Positions 1 to 6,928 of a stretch of DNA of 8,641 nt are shown in pieces. The notes below the pieces were generated by a model. That model worked only from the letters and a program-made list of their open reading frames with translations. It was not told the origin of the DNA and did not search any database. Position 1 is the stretch's first letter. Each line of letters opens with the position of its first letter. The position numbers were made by a program, and so were the translations under genes. This DNA comes from JAXFQS01 sp051892815 (GTDB lineage Bacteria > Verrucomicrobiota > Kiritimatiellia > RFP12 > DVOR01), in assembly GCA_051892815.1 (NCBI GenBank), contig JBJFGP010000223.1, positions 1-8,641 of the forward strand. The letters run 5' to 3'.

Positions 1-271
1 CATCCATAATGTGCAGGTCTTGGTACGGAAGCGCCACATTCACGACCAGCTCCGCCTTCGTCCGGCGAATCAGTTTCGCCAACTCCTCCACATTGTCCGC
101 GTCCACCGCCGCGGTCTTCACCTTCACCGGCAGATCGGCGGCCAGCGCATCGCATTTCGCCTTCGTGCGCGCGGCAATCGTAATGTCCGTGAAGACCTCC
201 GGCACCTGTGCGCACTTGCGCACGACAACCGACCCGACGCCTCCGACTCCGATAATCAGCACTTTGCCCAT
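1..271 (-). CDS. Carboxynorspermidine/carboxyspermidine dehydrogenase, saccharopine dehydrogenase family (N-terminal part, cut by window edge)
   Basis: Only the first 90 codons are present; the gene continues beyond the left edge. The protein opens MGKVLIIGVGGVGSVVVRKC, a Rossmann-fold nucleotide-binding start with the glycine pattern G8-x-G10-G11-V-G13-S14. This is followed by an alternating strand/helix pattern (TIAARTKAKCDAL, then AELVVNVALPYQDL near residues 76-89) typical of the saccharopine dehydrogenase-like family. The known polyamine member reductively condenses aspartate semialdehyde with putrescine or 1,3-diaminopropane, using NADPH, to give carboxyspermidine or carboxynorspermidine. 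The ATG has a good ribosome site (AAAGGA at 277-282, 5 bases away) and lies 18 bases after the speA stop, so it is the next gene of that operon. The polyamine function rests mainly on the speA/potABC context and the N-terminal resemblance. A lysine-pathway saccharopine dehydrogenase or a homospermidine synthase-like enzyme is the alternative, and the missing C-terminal part would decide it. Confidence 0.85.
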   Translation of the reverse strand, partial: MGKVLIIGVGGVGSVVVRKCAQVPEVFTDITIAARTKAKCDALAADLPVKVKTAAVDADNVEELAKLIRRTKAELVVNVALPYQDLHIMD

Positions 272-289
272 AGTAGTCCTTTCCGGCCC

Positions 290-2221
290 TCAGGCCTGTT
301 CTTCGAAATAGGTGTAGCCGCGCAGACCAGCCTCGTAGTCCGCCACAATCTCCCGGCGCTCGCATGGGGTGATTCGCTTGGCCTTCACGGCATGCTCCGT
401 CAGCTTGCGGAAGCGCTCGATGCAGTCGTCCGGCTTGTATTCGACATACGAGAGCACATCCCCCACCGAGTCGCCCTCAAGCTCCTCCTCGTAGTCGATT
501 TCCCCGTCTTCATCCACATGCACCGAAACCACGTGCGTGTCGCCGAAGAGGTTGTGCAAATCCCCCAAGGTCTCCTGGTAGGCGCCTACCAGGAACGCTC
601 CGAGGATGTACTCTTCTCCCTGCCGGACCTCGTGAAGGGGCAGCGCCTTCTTCACATCGTGCAGGTCGATGAAGGTGTCGATTTTGCCGTCGCAGTCGCA
701 GGTGATGTCGGAAAGCGTTGCCACACGGGAAGGCTTCTCGCAGAGGCGGTGGATGGGCATGATCGGGAAGAGTTGTTCGATTGCCCACGCGTCGGGGAGC
801 GATTGGAAGACGGAGATGTTGCAGTAGTAGATGTCCGCCATCGCCTCGTCGAGACCGAGCAGGTCTTCCGGCACATATTTCAGCTTGCGGGCTTCTTCCC
901 GGATGCGCGTGAGGATGTGCCAGAAGAGTTTGTCCGCTACCGCGTGGTCGCGCAGGGAGATGTCGCCGTGCTTGAAGGCCTTCTGGATTTCTTCACGGTA
1001 GTAGAATGCATCGTTGAAGTACTCCGGCAAGTTCTTCGCCCGCAGGTGCCGGGCGACATCATAGAGATTGCTCAGCAGTTCCGGCATAGGGTCGGGCATT
1101 TGCGGCTGTTCGGGTGTCTCGAAGGAAGCCGTCCCGAGGACATTTGTCAGCAGAACCGAGTAGTAGCCGATTAGCGCGCGGCCGGATTCGGAGACGATAA
1201 TCGGATGCTCGACTTGCGCGTGGTCGCAGGCGGTCATGATTCCTTCGACCACGTCGGCGCAGTACTCGGAGATGTCGTAGTTGGCCGACGAGGCAAAGTT
1301 GGTCCGGGAACCGTCGTAGTCGATTGCCAGCCCGCCACCGATGTCGAAGATGCCCATCTTGGCGCCCTCTTTGGCCAAGCCAACATAGAAGCGCGCAGCC
1401 TCTTTCACGGCGTCGCGAATCTCACGGATGTTGGGGACTTGCGAGCCGAGGTGGTAGTGGAGCATTTCCAGGCAGTCGAGCAGACCGCAGGCGCGCAGGG
1501 CGTCGACGCCTTCGATAATCTGCGCCGTGGTCAAGCCAAAGACGGAGCGGTCTCCACCCGATTCGGACCACTTGCCTCCTACGCGGGAGGAGAGTTTGAC
1601 CCTAAAGCCGATGCGGGGGCGAATCTTGAGACGCTTGGCGCAGTCGGCTATCAGGGAAATCTCCTCGGGACGCTCGACCACGAGGATGGTCTGAAGGCCC
1701 ATTTTGAGGGCATTGAGGGCTAGTTTGATGAATTCGGCGTCTTTATAGCCGTTGCAGACGATGAATGCCTCGGGGTCGTGCATGTAGGCGAGCGCGGCGA
1801 TGAGTTCGGCCTTGGATCCGGCTTCGAGGCCGTGGTGGAACTGGCGTCCGCTGGAGACGACATCGGAGACGGCCTGTTGCTGCTGGTTGACCTTGATGGG
1901 GTAGACGCCGCGGTAGACATTGCGGTAGCCGTAGTCTTTGATGGCTTTGGCGAAGGCGTTGTTGATCAGTTCAATGCGCGAGGCCAGCAGGTCGCTGAAG
2001 CGCAGGAGCACGGGCAGGCGCATGCCGCGCTCGTAGATGCCCTGGAGGATGTCGGTCAGGCGGATGCAGTGGGTCTTTCCGCCGCTGCGGAGTTTGACGG
2101 CGGCGTGCCCGTCCGGGGTGATGCTGAAGTAGCCGTTGCCCCAGGCGTTGATGCCATAGAGTTCGGCGCTTTTGACGGCGTTCCAACCGTCGAGTGCTTC
2201 CTGGAGTCGATGGGGCGACAT
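290..2221 (-). CDS. speA: Biosynthetic arginine decarboxylase
   Basis: A complete 643-residue PLP enzyme (alanine-racemase-like fold III) that decarboxylates L-arginine to agmatine, the first step of the arginine route to putrescine. The length matches the bacterial SpeA family (about 630-660). Visible landmarks are the N-terminal YGINAWGNGYFSI (22-34), the cofactor lysine K110 in GVYPIKVNQQ, HYHLGSQ (255-261), the phosphate-binding glycine stretch GGGLAIDYDGS (295-305) and SESGRA (344-349). The active-site cysteine appears to be C508 in SDITCDCDGKID, and the conserved FLVGAYQE lies at 543-550. The ATG is supported by a strong ribosome site (AAAAGGAG at 2233-2240, 11 bases upstream). The gene starts 26 bases after the potC stop and ends 18 bases before the dehydrogenase start, so it sits mid-operon. 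E. coli often has serine where C510 occurs in the TCDxDG motif. A perfect palindrome lies inside the gene at 573-594. Identity is secure; whether agmatine is then processed by SpeB or by AguA/AguB cannot be seen here. Confidence 0.97.
   Translation of the reverse strand: MSPHRLQEALDGWNAVKSAELYGINAWGNGYFSITPDGHAAVKLRSGGKTHCIRLTDILQGIYERGMRLPVLLRFSDLLASRIELINNAFAKAIKDYGYRNVYRGVYPIKVNQQQQAVSDVVSSGRQFHHGLEAGSKAELIAALAYMHDPEAFIVCNGYKDAEFIKLALNALKMGLQTILVVERPEEISLIADCAKRLKIRPRIGFRVKLSSRVGGKWSESGGDRSVFGLTTAQIIEGVDALRACGLLDCLEMLHYHLGSQVPNIREIRDAVKEAARFYVGLAKEGAKMGIFDIGGGLAIDYDGSRTNFASSANYDISEYCADVVEGIMTACDHAQVEHPIIVSESGRALIGYYSVLLTNVLGTASFETPEQPQMPDPMPELLSNLYDVARHLRAKNLPEYFNDAFYYREEIQKAFKHGDISLRDHAVADKLFWHILTRIREEARKLKYVPEDLLGLDEAMADIYYCNISVFQSLPDAWAIEQLFPIMPIHRLCEKPSRVATLSDITCDCDGKIDTFIDLHDVKKALPLHEVRQGEEYILGAFLVGAYQETLGDLHNLFGDTHVVSVHVDEDGEIDYEEELEGDSVGDVLSYVEYKPDDCIERFRKLTEHAVKAKRITPCERREIVADYEAGLRGYTYFEEQA
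573..594. repeat. Perfect 22-bp palindrome inside speA
   Basis: The half-site TCCTGGTAGGC at 573-583 is followed directly by its exact reverse complement at 584-594, with no spacer. The symmetry ends at 572/595. On the coding strand it covers codons F543-E550, the conserved FLVGAYQE stretch of arginine decarboxylases. The opposite strand also reads LVGAYQE in one frame, because the sequence is self-complementary. The conserved peptide may explain most of the symmetry, so a function is not established. Confidence 0.9.
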
Positions 2222-2247
2222 GGTGGTCGGTTCTCCTTTTGGGCGGG

Positions 2248-3036
2248 CTAGTTCCGGAGCTTTCGGCTTCGGGCATTCTGGAGGAATTGCGAGCAGCAGA
2301 CGACGGCGAAGGTGGCCGTCATGAGTACGGTCGAGAGGGCATTGACGACGGGCATGCTGCGGGAGTGTTTGATCATGCTGTAGATGTGCAGCGGGAGGGT
2401 TGTCGCGCCGGGGCCGGTCACGAAGGCGCTGATGACGAAGTCGTCAATCGAGAGGGCAAAGGCGAGCAGTCCGCCCGAGAGGATGCCCGGAAGGAGAATC
2501 GGCAGTTCGATGCGCAGAAAGACGGTCCAGGGGCCGGCGCCAAGGTCTCTGGCGGCCTCGATTAGGCTTTCGTCGAAGTCCTGGAAGCGTCCGAGGACGG
2601 TCAGGGCGACAAAGCTGACGCAGAAGGTGATGTGGGCAATCAGGAGGGTACCCATGCCCAAAGGAATCCGCCAAGCGGTGAAGAAGAGCAGCAGGGAGAC
2701 GCCCATCAGGACTTCGGGCACGACCAGGGGCAGGTAGAGGATGCCGCGGTGCAGGGACTGGAGGCGGGTCTTGCCGTAGTGGAGGGCGTGGGCGGCGAGT
2801 GTGCCGAGCAGGCTGGAGAGCAGGGAGGAGGCGAAGGCCAGTTCGAGGCTGCGTCCGAGGGCGTTGCGGATCTCGGCATTGCGCAGGAGTTCGCCGTACC
2901 ACTTCAGGGTGAATCCGGTCCAGTGGCCGCCGAAGCGGGAGAGGTTGAAGGAGTTGACGGCCATCACGATGACGGGCAGGTAGAGGAAGAGCAGGGCGGC
3001 GGCCAGCACGAGGAAGGGGAAGCGGCTGTGTTTCAT
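2248..3036 (-). CDS. potC: Spermidine/putrescine ABC transporter permease PotC
   Basis: A 262-residue inner-membrane permease of the binding-protein-dependent transport family (BPD_transp_1). Hydrophobic segments are seen near residues 8-28, 64-84, 98-120, 130-150, 183-205 and 235-250, giving the expected six spans. The EAA loop that contacts the ATPase is EAARDLGAGPWTVFLRIELP (160-179). The stretch SIDDFVISAFVTGPG (196-210) followed by LPLHIYSM is characteristic of PotC. An open frame extends upstream to about 3447, but the ATG at 3036 is the right start. It has AAGGAGG (3041-3047) four bases before it, gives a PotC-length protein, and overlaps the potB stop as ATGA (3033-3036), a classic translational-coupling arrangement. 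speA follows after 26 bases, in the place where potD would often be found. Family is certain; polyamine specificity is inferred from similarity and neighbours. Confidence 0.93.
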   Translation of the reverse strand: MKHSRFPFLVLAAALLFLYLPVIVMAVNSFNLSRFGGHWTGFTLKWYGELLRNAEIRNALGRSLELAFASSLLSSLLGTLAAHALHYGKTRLQSLHRGILYLPLVVPEVLMGVSLLLFFTAWRIPLGMGTLLIAHITFCVSFVALTVLGRFQDFDESLIEAARDLGAGPWTVFLRIELPILLPGILSGGLLAFALSIDDFVISAFVTGPGATTLPLHIYSMIKHSRSMPVVNALSTVLMTATFAVVCCSQFLQNARSRKLRN

Positions 3037-3938
3037 GCGGCCTCCTTGCTGGATGGGCGGGCGGCTCGGCGCGTCCAGAGTCCCCACGCGGTCAGGCAAA
3101 GCAGGATGCAGGCGGTCATCAGGGTGGAGAGGGCGGCGGCGTTGGGGAGGTTCTTCTCGGTGAAGGTGCGCTGGTAAATCTTGTTCCCGATGAGTTCGGT
3201 GTCGGGGCCGCCGACGAGGTCTGGAATGACATAGGAGCCGAGCGCGGGGATGAAGACCATCAGCACGGCGGACCAGATGCCTTGGCGGATGCAGGGAACG
3301 AAGACGGTCCAGAATGCCCTGAGGCTGCGCGCGCCGAGGTCGCGCGCGGCTTCGAGCAGGGAGAAGTCGAACTTCTCCGCCGCGGCGCAGATGGGAATCA
3401 GGGCGAAGGGGAAGTAGGTGTAGACGCTCACGAGCACAATCGCCCATTCGTTGTAGAGCAACACCGTGTCGGGCGAAGCCAGGTGGAGGGCGACGAGCAG
3501 GTGCTTGAGGGTTCCGTCAGGGTGGAGCACGACGCGCCAGGCGAAGACGCGGATGAGAAAGTTGGTCCAAAAGGGGATCACCACCAACAGGGTCATCCAA
3601 TCGCGCGCTCGGCGTCCCATCTGGGCGATGGCGTAGGCGCAGGGAAGGGCCAGCAGGATGCAGAGCGCGGTCGTCAGGGCGCTGATCCAAAGGGTTCGGA
3701 AGATAATCTGCGGGTAGCTGGGCGTGGCGAGCTGCTTCCAAGTCTCCAAAGTCAACTCGGGCGAAACGGCGCCCCACGGGTCGGAACTGTGGAAGGAGAG
3801 CCATAGGATTCCGACCAGCGGCAACACGAAAAAGACCCCCAGCCATAGGCACGAAGGGGTAGTGAGGATAAGTTCCTTCAGGAGCCGGTCGCGGCAACCT
3901 TTCCCCCTGGAGGTTGGTACCTGCCGGCAGTCAGCCAC
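3033..3938 (-). CDS. potB: Spermidine/putrescine ABC transporter permease PotB (GTG start)
   Basis: The first permease subunit of the polyamine importer, 301 residues with the start chosen here. It has a short cytosolic N-terminus (about 27 residues), a first membrane span near 29-48, and further spans near 82-105, 115-138, 165-185, 218-240 and 270-290. IPFWTNFLIRVFAW (121-134) is a strong PotB/PotH marker, and the EAA loop starts at E196 (EAARDLGARSLRAFWTVFVP). There is no suitable ATG. The GTG at 3938 is preferred because GGGAG (3945-3949) lies six bases upstream inside the end of potA, and the start overlaps the potA stop by eight bases, suggesting coupled translation. A TTG further in has a purine-rich stretch before it, but it is out of frame. 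The stop overlaps the potC ATG. The exact start is moderately sure; the assignment as PotB-type permease is firm. Confidence 0.9.
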   Translation of the reverse strand: MADCRQVPTSRGKGCRDRLLKELILTTPSCLWLGVFFVLPLVGILWLSFHSSDPWGAVSPELTLETWKQLATPSYPQIIFRTLWISALTTALCILLALPCAYAIAQMGRRARDWMTLLVVIPFWTNFLIRVFAWRVVLHPDGTLKHLLVALHLASPDTVLLYNEWAIVLVSVYTYFPFALIPICAAAEKFDFSLLEAARDLGARSLRAFWTVFVPCIRQGIWSAVLMVFIPALGSYVIPDLVGGPDTELIGNKIYQRTFTEKNLPNAAALSTLMTACILLCLTAWGLWTRRAARPSSKEAA

Positions 3939-5094
3939 GGTTGGCTCCCGTGTGGTCGAGCATAAACCCGTCGTCCACATGCCACCCGACGGCGACCTCC
4001 TCGTTCCACTTGATGGGGCGGTCGAGAGAGAAACGGGTGTTGGGCTTGTAGACGCAGATGCGGTGGTCACCGGCCTTGAGCCAGTAGCGGGTGTGATTGC
4101 CAAGGTAGACGATGCCGATGACTTGGGCGCGGAGGAGATTGAACTCGCCCTTGTCGCGCAACTCGGCAAACTTCCGGGGCACCAGTTCCCCATCGGCACC
4201 CTTGACGCATTCGTCGGCAGCAAGGGGCGCGACGCGCAGTTTCTCCGGCCGGATGGAGAGATGAACTTCGGAGCCGGAATGGATGTGCTTGTCGTTGAAC
4301 GCCTTGATTTCGGGAAGCCCCGGCAGGCGGATGAGACAGTAGTCGCCGTCCGTCTCCGCGACGCTACCCTTGAAAACATTGGTGTCCCCGATAAACTCGG
4401 CGACGAACTCGGAGGAGGGTGCCTCGTAGACCTTGACCGGCGCATCAGTCTGCTCGATTCGCCCGGCATTCATCACGGCAATCCGGTCCGAGAGGCTCAT
4501 CGCCTCGCTCTGGTCGTGCGTCACATAGATAAAAGTGATGCCGACATTGTCGTGGATTTGGTCAAGTTCCAGGAGCATGTGCTGCCGGAGCTTGAGGTCG
4601 AGCGCCGCCAGAGGCTCGTCGAGCAGCAGCACCTGCGGACTGTCCGCCAAGGCCCGGACAATGGCAATGCGCTGCTTCTGCCCCCCGGAAATCTGAGCCG
4701 GATACTTGTCCCCCTGGTTGCCGAGGCGGACCAGTTCAAGCAAAGCATCGACCCGTTCGTTGATACGCTTCCGGTCGAGACCGGCAATCTTTAGGCTGAA
4801 GCCGACATTCTCCCGCAGCGTCAGGTGGGGGAAAAGCGCGTAAGTCTGGAATACCGTGTGGATGCGGCGCTCGTTGGGCGGCAAATCGGTGATGTCCTGC
4901 CCCCCGAGGTAGAGCCGTCCCGAGTCGGGCGTCTCGATGCCCGCGAGCATCCTCAGCAGCGTGGTCTTACCACAGCCGCTTGGCCCGAGCAGGGAGAAAA
5001 ACTCCCCCCTGCGGATTGAGAGACTGACCTGGTCGACCGCCTGCTGCCGGCCGAAGGTTTTGCAGATGCGGTCGAATACGACAAAGTCGTTCAC
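3931..5094 (-). CDS. potA: Spermidine/putrescine ABC transporter ATP-binding protein PotA (GTG start)
   Basis: A 387-residue cytosolic ATPase that energises polyamine import through PotB and PotC. All ABC motifs are present: Walker A GPSGCGKTT (37-45), Q-loop Q83 in VFQTYALFPH, signature ISGGQKQR (135-142), Walker B VLLLDEP (155-161), D-loop ALD (164-166) and switch histidine H193 in VTHDQSEA. The C-terminal part (about 240-387) is the regulatory TOBE-type domain, including LSIRPEKLRV (279-288), as in the PotA/MalK-like group. The start is a GTG with an in-frame TAG only 24 bases upstream, so little choice exists; the family N-terminus fits it. No ribosome site is visible, only CTTCATCTATTCCGCC before the GTG. 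It is 24 bases after dnaJ with no recognisable promoter or terminator, and overlaps the potB start. A related iron or thiamine importer ATPase could look similar, but the PotB/PotC partners and speA argue for polyamines. Confidence 0.93.
   Translation of the reverse strand: MNDFVVFDRICKTFGRQQAVDQVSLSIRRGEFFSLLGPSGCGKTTLLRMLAGIETPDSGRLYLGGQDITDLPPNERRIHTVFQTYALFPHLTLRENVGFSLKIAGLDRKRINERVDALLELVRLGNQGDKYPAQISGGQKQRIAIVRALADSPQVLLLDEPLAALDLKLRQHMLLELDQIHDNVGITFIYVTHDQSEAMSLSDRIAVMNAGRIEQTDAPVKVYEAPSSEFVAEFIGDTNVFKGSVAETDGDYCLIRLPGLPEIKAFNDKHIHSGSEVHLSIRPEKLRVAPLAADECVKGADGELVPRKFAELRDKGEFNLLRAQVIGIVYLGNHTRYWLKAGDHRICVYKPNTRFSLDRPIKWNEEVAVGWHVDDGFMLDHTGANRG
3945..3949 (-). promoter_or_regulatory. 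Ribosome binding site deciding the potB GTG start
   Basis: GGGAG on the minus strand lies within the last codons of potA, six bases before the GTG at 3936-3938. No ATG exists in the potB frame near the N-terminus. This site plus the eight-base overlap with the potA stop is the reason for the chosen start. Confidence 0.6.
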
Positions 5095-5118
5095 GGCGGA
5101 ATAGATGAAGGTTGGGGA

Positions 5119-6300
5119 CTAGCGGCGGAGCCCGTCGCGCTTGCGGTAGAACAGTTCGGCCGCAGCCTGGAGTTTCGCCCGGCGAGGGAAATTCTCGGGT
5201 TTGAACTCGGCGGAGAGCTGCTCGAGCAACTTCTTCTGCTTGGAAGAGAGTTTCTCCGGAGTTTCAAGCGAAACGACCGCGTGCAAATCGCCGGCGGAGC
5301 CGCCTGGTGAGCGCGAGGGAACCCCCTTGCCGCGAAGGCGCAAGACCTGGCCAGACTGAGTTCCGGCCGGGATTTTAATCTTGCTCGGACCGTCCGGCGT
5401 AGGTACCTCCACCTCCCCGCCCGTGGCGGCCAGCACCGGGGAAATCGGCAACCGGCAGATCAAATCGCTGCCTTCGCGGGAGAAGATGGGGTGCTCCAGA
5501 ACATTGATCGCCACATAAAGGTCGCCGGCCGGACCTCCACGAACGCCGGACTCGCCCTTGCCCGAGAGCCGGAGCCTGTTGCCCGTATCGATTCCAACGG
5601 GAATGCGCAACTTGATGGTGCGGCGGACGGTCACCCGCCCCTTCCCCGAACACTTGCGGCAGGGGTTGCGCACTACGGTGCCGGTCCCCTGGCAGACGGG
5701 GCAGGTCTGCTGCACCTGGAAGAAACCTCCGCCGGCGATGATGGTGCCGCGTCCGCCGCATTGGCGGCAGGTTTCGGGCTTGGAACCATTCGCCGCACCG
5801 GTGCCGTGGCAATCCGGGCAATCCTCCGGGATGGGGACTTCAAGGGTGCGTTCGGAGCCGAACAAAGCCTCCTCCAGGTCGATATCGAGGTCGAAGCGGA
5901 GGTCGGCACCGCGCTGGGGGGCGTTCGGGTCTGTCTGGCGCCGGCGGCTGCCAAAGCCTCCGAAGCCGCCAAAGCCGCCGCCGAAGATCGATCCTAGGAT
6001 GTCGCCCAGGTCGGCGAAGTCCGCGCCGTGGGTGAAGTCGCGCCCGAAGTCGAACCCGCCGGGACCGAAGGCGGACTTCATGCCGTCGTGTCCGAAGCGG
6101 TCGTAGCGCTGGCGCTTGTCGGGGTCGCTGAGTACTTCGTAAGCCTCGGAGATCTCTTTAAATTTGTCGGCCGCTTCGGGGTCTTTGTTGTGGTCGGGAT
6201 GGTACTTCATGGCGAGCTTGCGGAAGGCTTTTTTGAGCTCGTCTGCGGTGGCGTTTTTCTGGACGCCGAGTACTTCGTAGTAGTCGCGTTTGGTCGCCAT
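5119..6300 (-). CDS. dnaJ: Chaperone protein DnaJ (type I Hsp40)
   Basis: A complete 393-residue co-chaperone that delivers unfolded proteins to DnaK and stimulates its ATPase. The order is the full type I layout: J domain (about 5-70) with HPD at 34-36; a Gly/Phe-rich linker (about 76-118), ending in GGFGGFGGFG-type repeats; a zinc domain with four CxxCxGxG units at C161/C164, C178/C181, C200/C203 and C214/C217; and the C-terminal substrate-binding domains (about 225-345). The ATG at 6300 gives the standard opening MATKRDYYEVLGV and has AGGA (6312-6315) 11 bases upstream. It follows grpE by 15 bases and is clearly co-transcribed with it. The DNA coding the linker shows short internal repeats (about 5945-5995), explained by the repeated Gly-Phe codons. 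Identity is certain. Confidence 0.99.
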   Translation of the reverse strand: MATKRDYYEVLGVQKNATADELKKAFRKLAMKYHPDHNKDPEAADKFKEISEAYEVLSDPDKRQRYDRFGHDGMKSAFGPGGFDFGRDFTHGADFADLGDILGSIFGGGFGGFGGFGSRRRQTDPNAPQRGADLRFDLDIDLEEALFGSERTLEVPIPEDCPDCHGTGAANGSKPETCRQCGGRGTIIAGGGFFQVQQTCPVCQGTGTVVRNPCRKCSGKGRVTVRRTIKLRIPVGIDTGNRLRLSGKGESGVRGGPAGDLYVAINVLEHPIFSREGSDLICRLPISPVLAATGGEVEVPTPDGPSKIKIPAGTQSGQVLRLRGKGVPSRSPGGSAGDLHAVVSLETPEKLSSKQKKLLEQLSAEFKPENFPRRAKLQAAAELFYRKRDGLRR

Positions 6301-6315
6301 TTCGGGGGCAATCCT

Positions 6316-6867
6316 TTAGGCTTCCGGGGTTCCGGAGGAGACGATGACCTGGGCGGCGCGCAGGAGTTTGCCGTTCAGGGTCCAGCCTTTACGGTAGACT
6401 TGGAGGATGGTATTGGCCGGGACCTCGGGAGAGGGGAGCATGGAGAGGGCTTCGTGGAGGTTGGGGTCGAAGGGTTGTCCTTCGGATTCGATGGGGGCAA
6501 GACCTTGTTTTTCGAGGACGCCGAGGAACTGTTTCTCGACTAGTGCCACGCCGTCGGCGAAGGGATTCTTCTCTTTGACTTGGGCGAGTGCGAGGGCGAG
6601 GTGGTCGAGCACGGGGAGGAGTTCGGCGATGAGTTTCTCGTTTGCGGAGCGGATCCACTCTTCGCGGTCACGGAGTTGGCGCTTGCGTGCGTTGTCGAAG
6701 TCTGCCAGGAGTCGGAGGTATTTGTCCTTGAGCGCGAGGTATTCGGGGCTCTCTTCGGGGGCGGGCTGTCCGGGTGTCTGAGGCTCGGTCTCCGGGGTGT
6801 CGGGCGTGGGCTGGGCGTCCTGGGGCTGTTGGGGTTCTGGGGTAGGCTCTTGCTGGTCGTCGGTCAT
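6316..6867 (-). CDS. grpE: Nucleotide exchange factor GrpE
   Basis: A 183-residue protein that releases ADP from DnaK, completing the chaperone cycle with DnaJ. Residues 1-42 are a disordered, Pro/Glu/Gln/Thr-rich tail. Residues about 43-105 form the long helical dimerisation region (YLALKDKYLRLLADFDNARKR). The C-terminal beta domain holds the GrpE signature: FDPNLHEALSML (133-144), then VYRKGWTLNGKLLRAAQVIV (157-176). The frame is open 14 codons further upstream, but those codons run into the predicted -10 box, so the ATG at 6867 (MTDDQQEP) is chosen. It would leave a leader of about 26 bases. No Shine-Dalgarno sequence is visible in that A/C-rich leader. dnaJ follows after 15 bases. dnaK and hrcA are not in the window. 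Confidence 0.96.
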   Translation of the reverse strand: MTDDQQEPTPEPQQPQDAQPTPDTPETEPQTPGQPAPEESPEYLALKDKYLRLLADFDNARKRQLRDREEWIRSANEKLIAELLPVLDHLALALAQVKEKNPFADGVALVEKQFLGVLEKQGLAPIESEGQPFDPNLHEALSMLPSPEVPANTILQVYRKGWTLNGKLLRAAQVIVSSGTPEA

Positions 6868-6899
6868 GGTTGCTGTCGCTGTGGAAACAAACGGCGAAC

Positions 6900-6928
6900 A
6901 GTATAGCAAATCGCCAACGGGTCTTCAA
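6900..6928 (-). promoter_or_regulatory. Predicted sigma70-type promoter for grpE-dnaJ (and possibly the polyamine genes)
   Basis: On the minus strand a -35 box TTGAAG (6923-6928) and a -10 box TATACT (6900-6905) are separated by exactly 17 bases. TG one base before the -10 gives an extended -10 element (TGCTATACT). Matches to consensus are 4/6 and 5/6. The predicted transcript starts near 6893, about 26 bases before the grpE ATG. The -35 overlaps the stop codon of the ATPase gene. A 5-bp inverted repeat (6893-6897 with 6911-6915) flanks the -10; it is too short to call an operator. No CIRCE element and no sigma32-like -10 were seen. Confidence 0.6.

Noticed and set aside
11..1174. A 387-codon plus-strand open frame opposite speA
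   Set aside because: It is antisense to an intact arginine decarboxylase gene and shows no recognisable domain. The LVGAYQE it contains comes from the palindrome at 573-594.
3037..3447. Upstream extension of the potC frame by 137 codons
   Set aside because: It overlaps potB in another frame. Its translation is Arg/His/Pro-rich, and the internal ATG at 3036 has a strong ribosome site and gives the correct PotC length.
3724..4794. A 356-codon plus-strand open frame opposite potA and the potB start
   Set aside because: It is antisense to clear ABC transporter genes, with a composition typical of a shadow frame and no own ribosome site or motif.
5945..5995. Short tandem-like repeats of gccgccaaag/gcctccgaag type
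   Set aside because: They are explained by the repeated Gly-Gly-Phe codons of the DnaJ linker.
6893..6915. An inverted repeat around the grpE -10 as terminator or operator
   Set aside because: Only five base pairs with a 13-base loop and no true T-run. Too weak to call; it is recorded only in the promoter entry.
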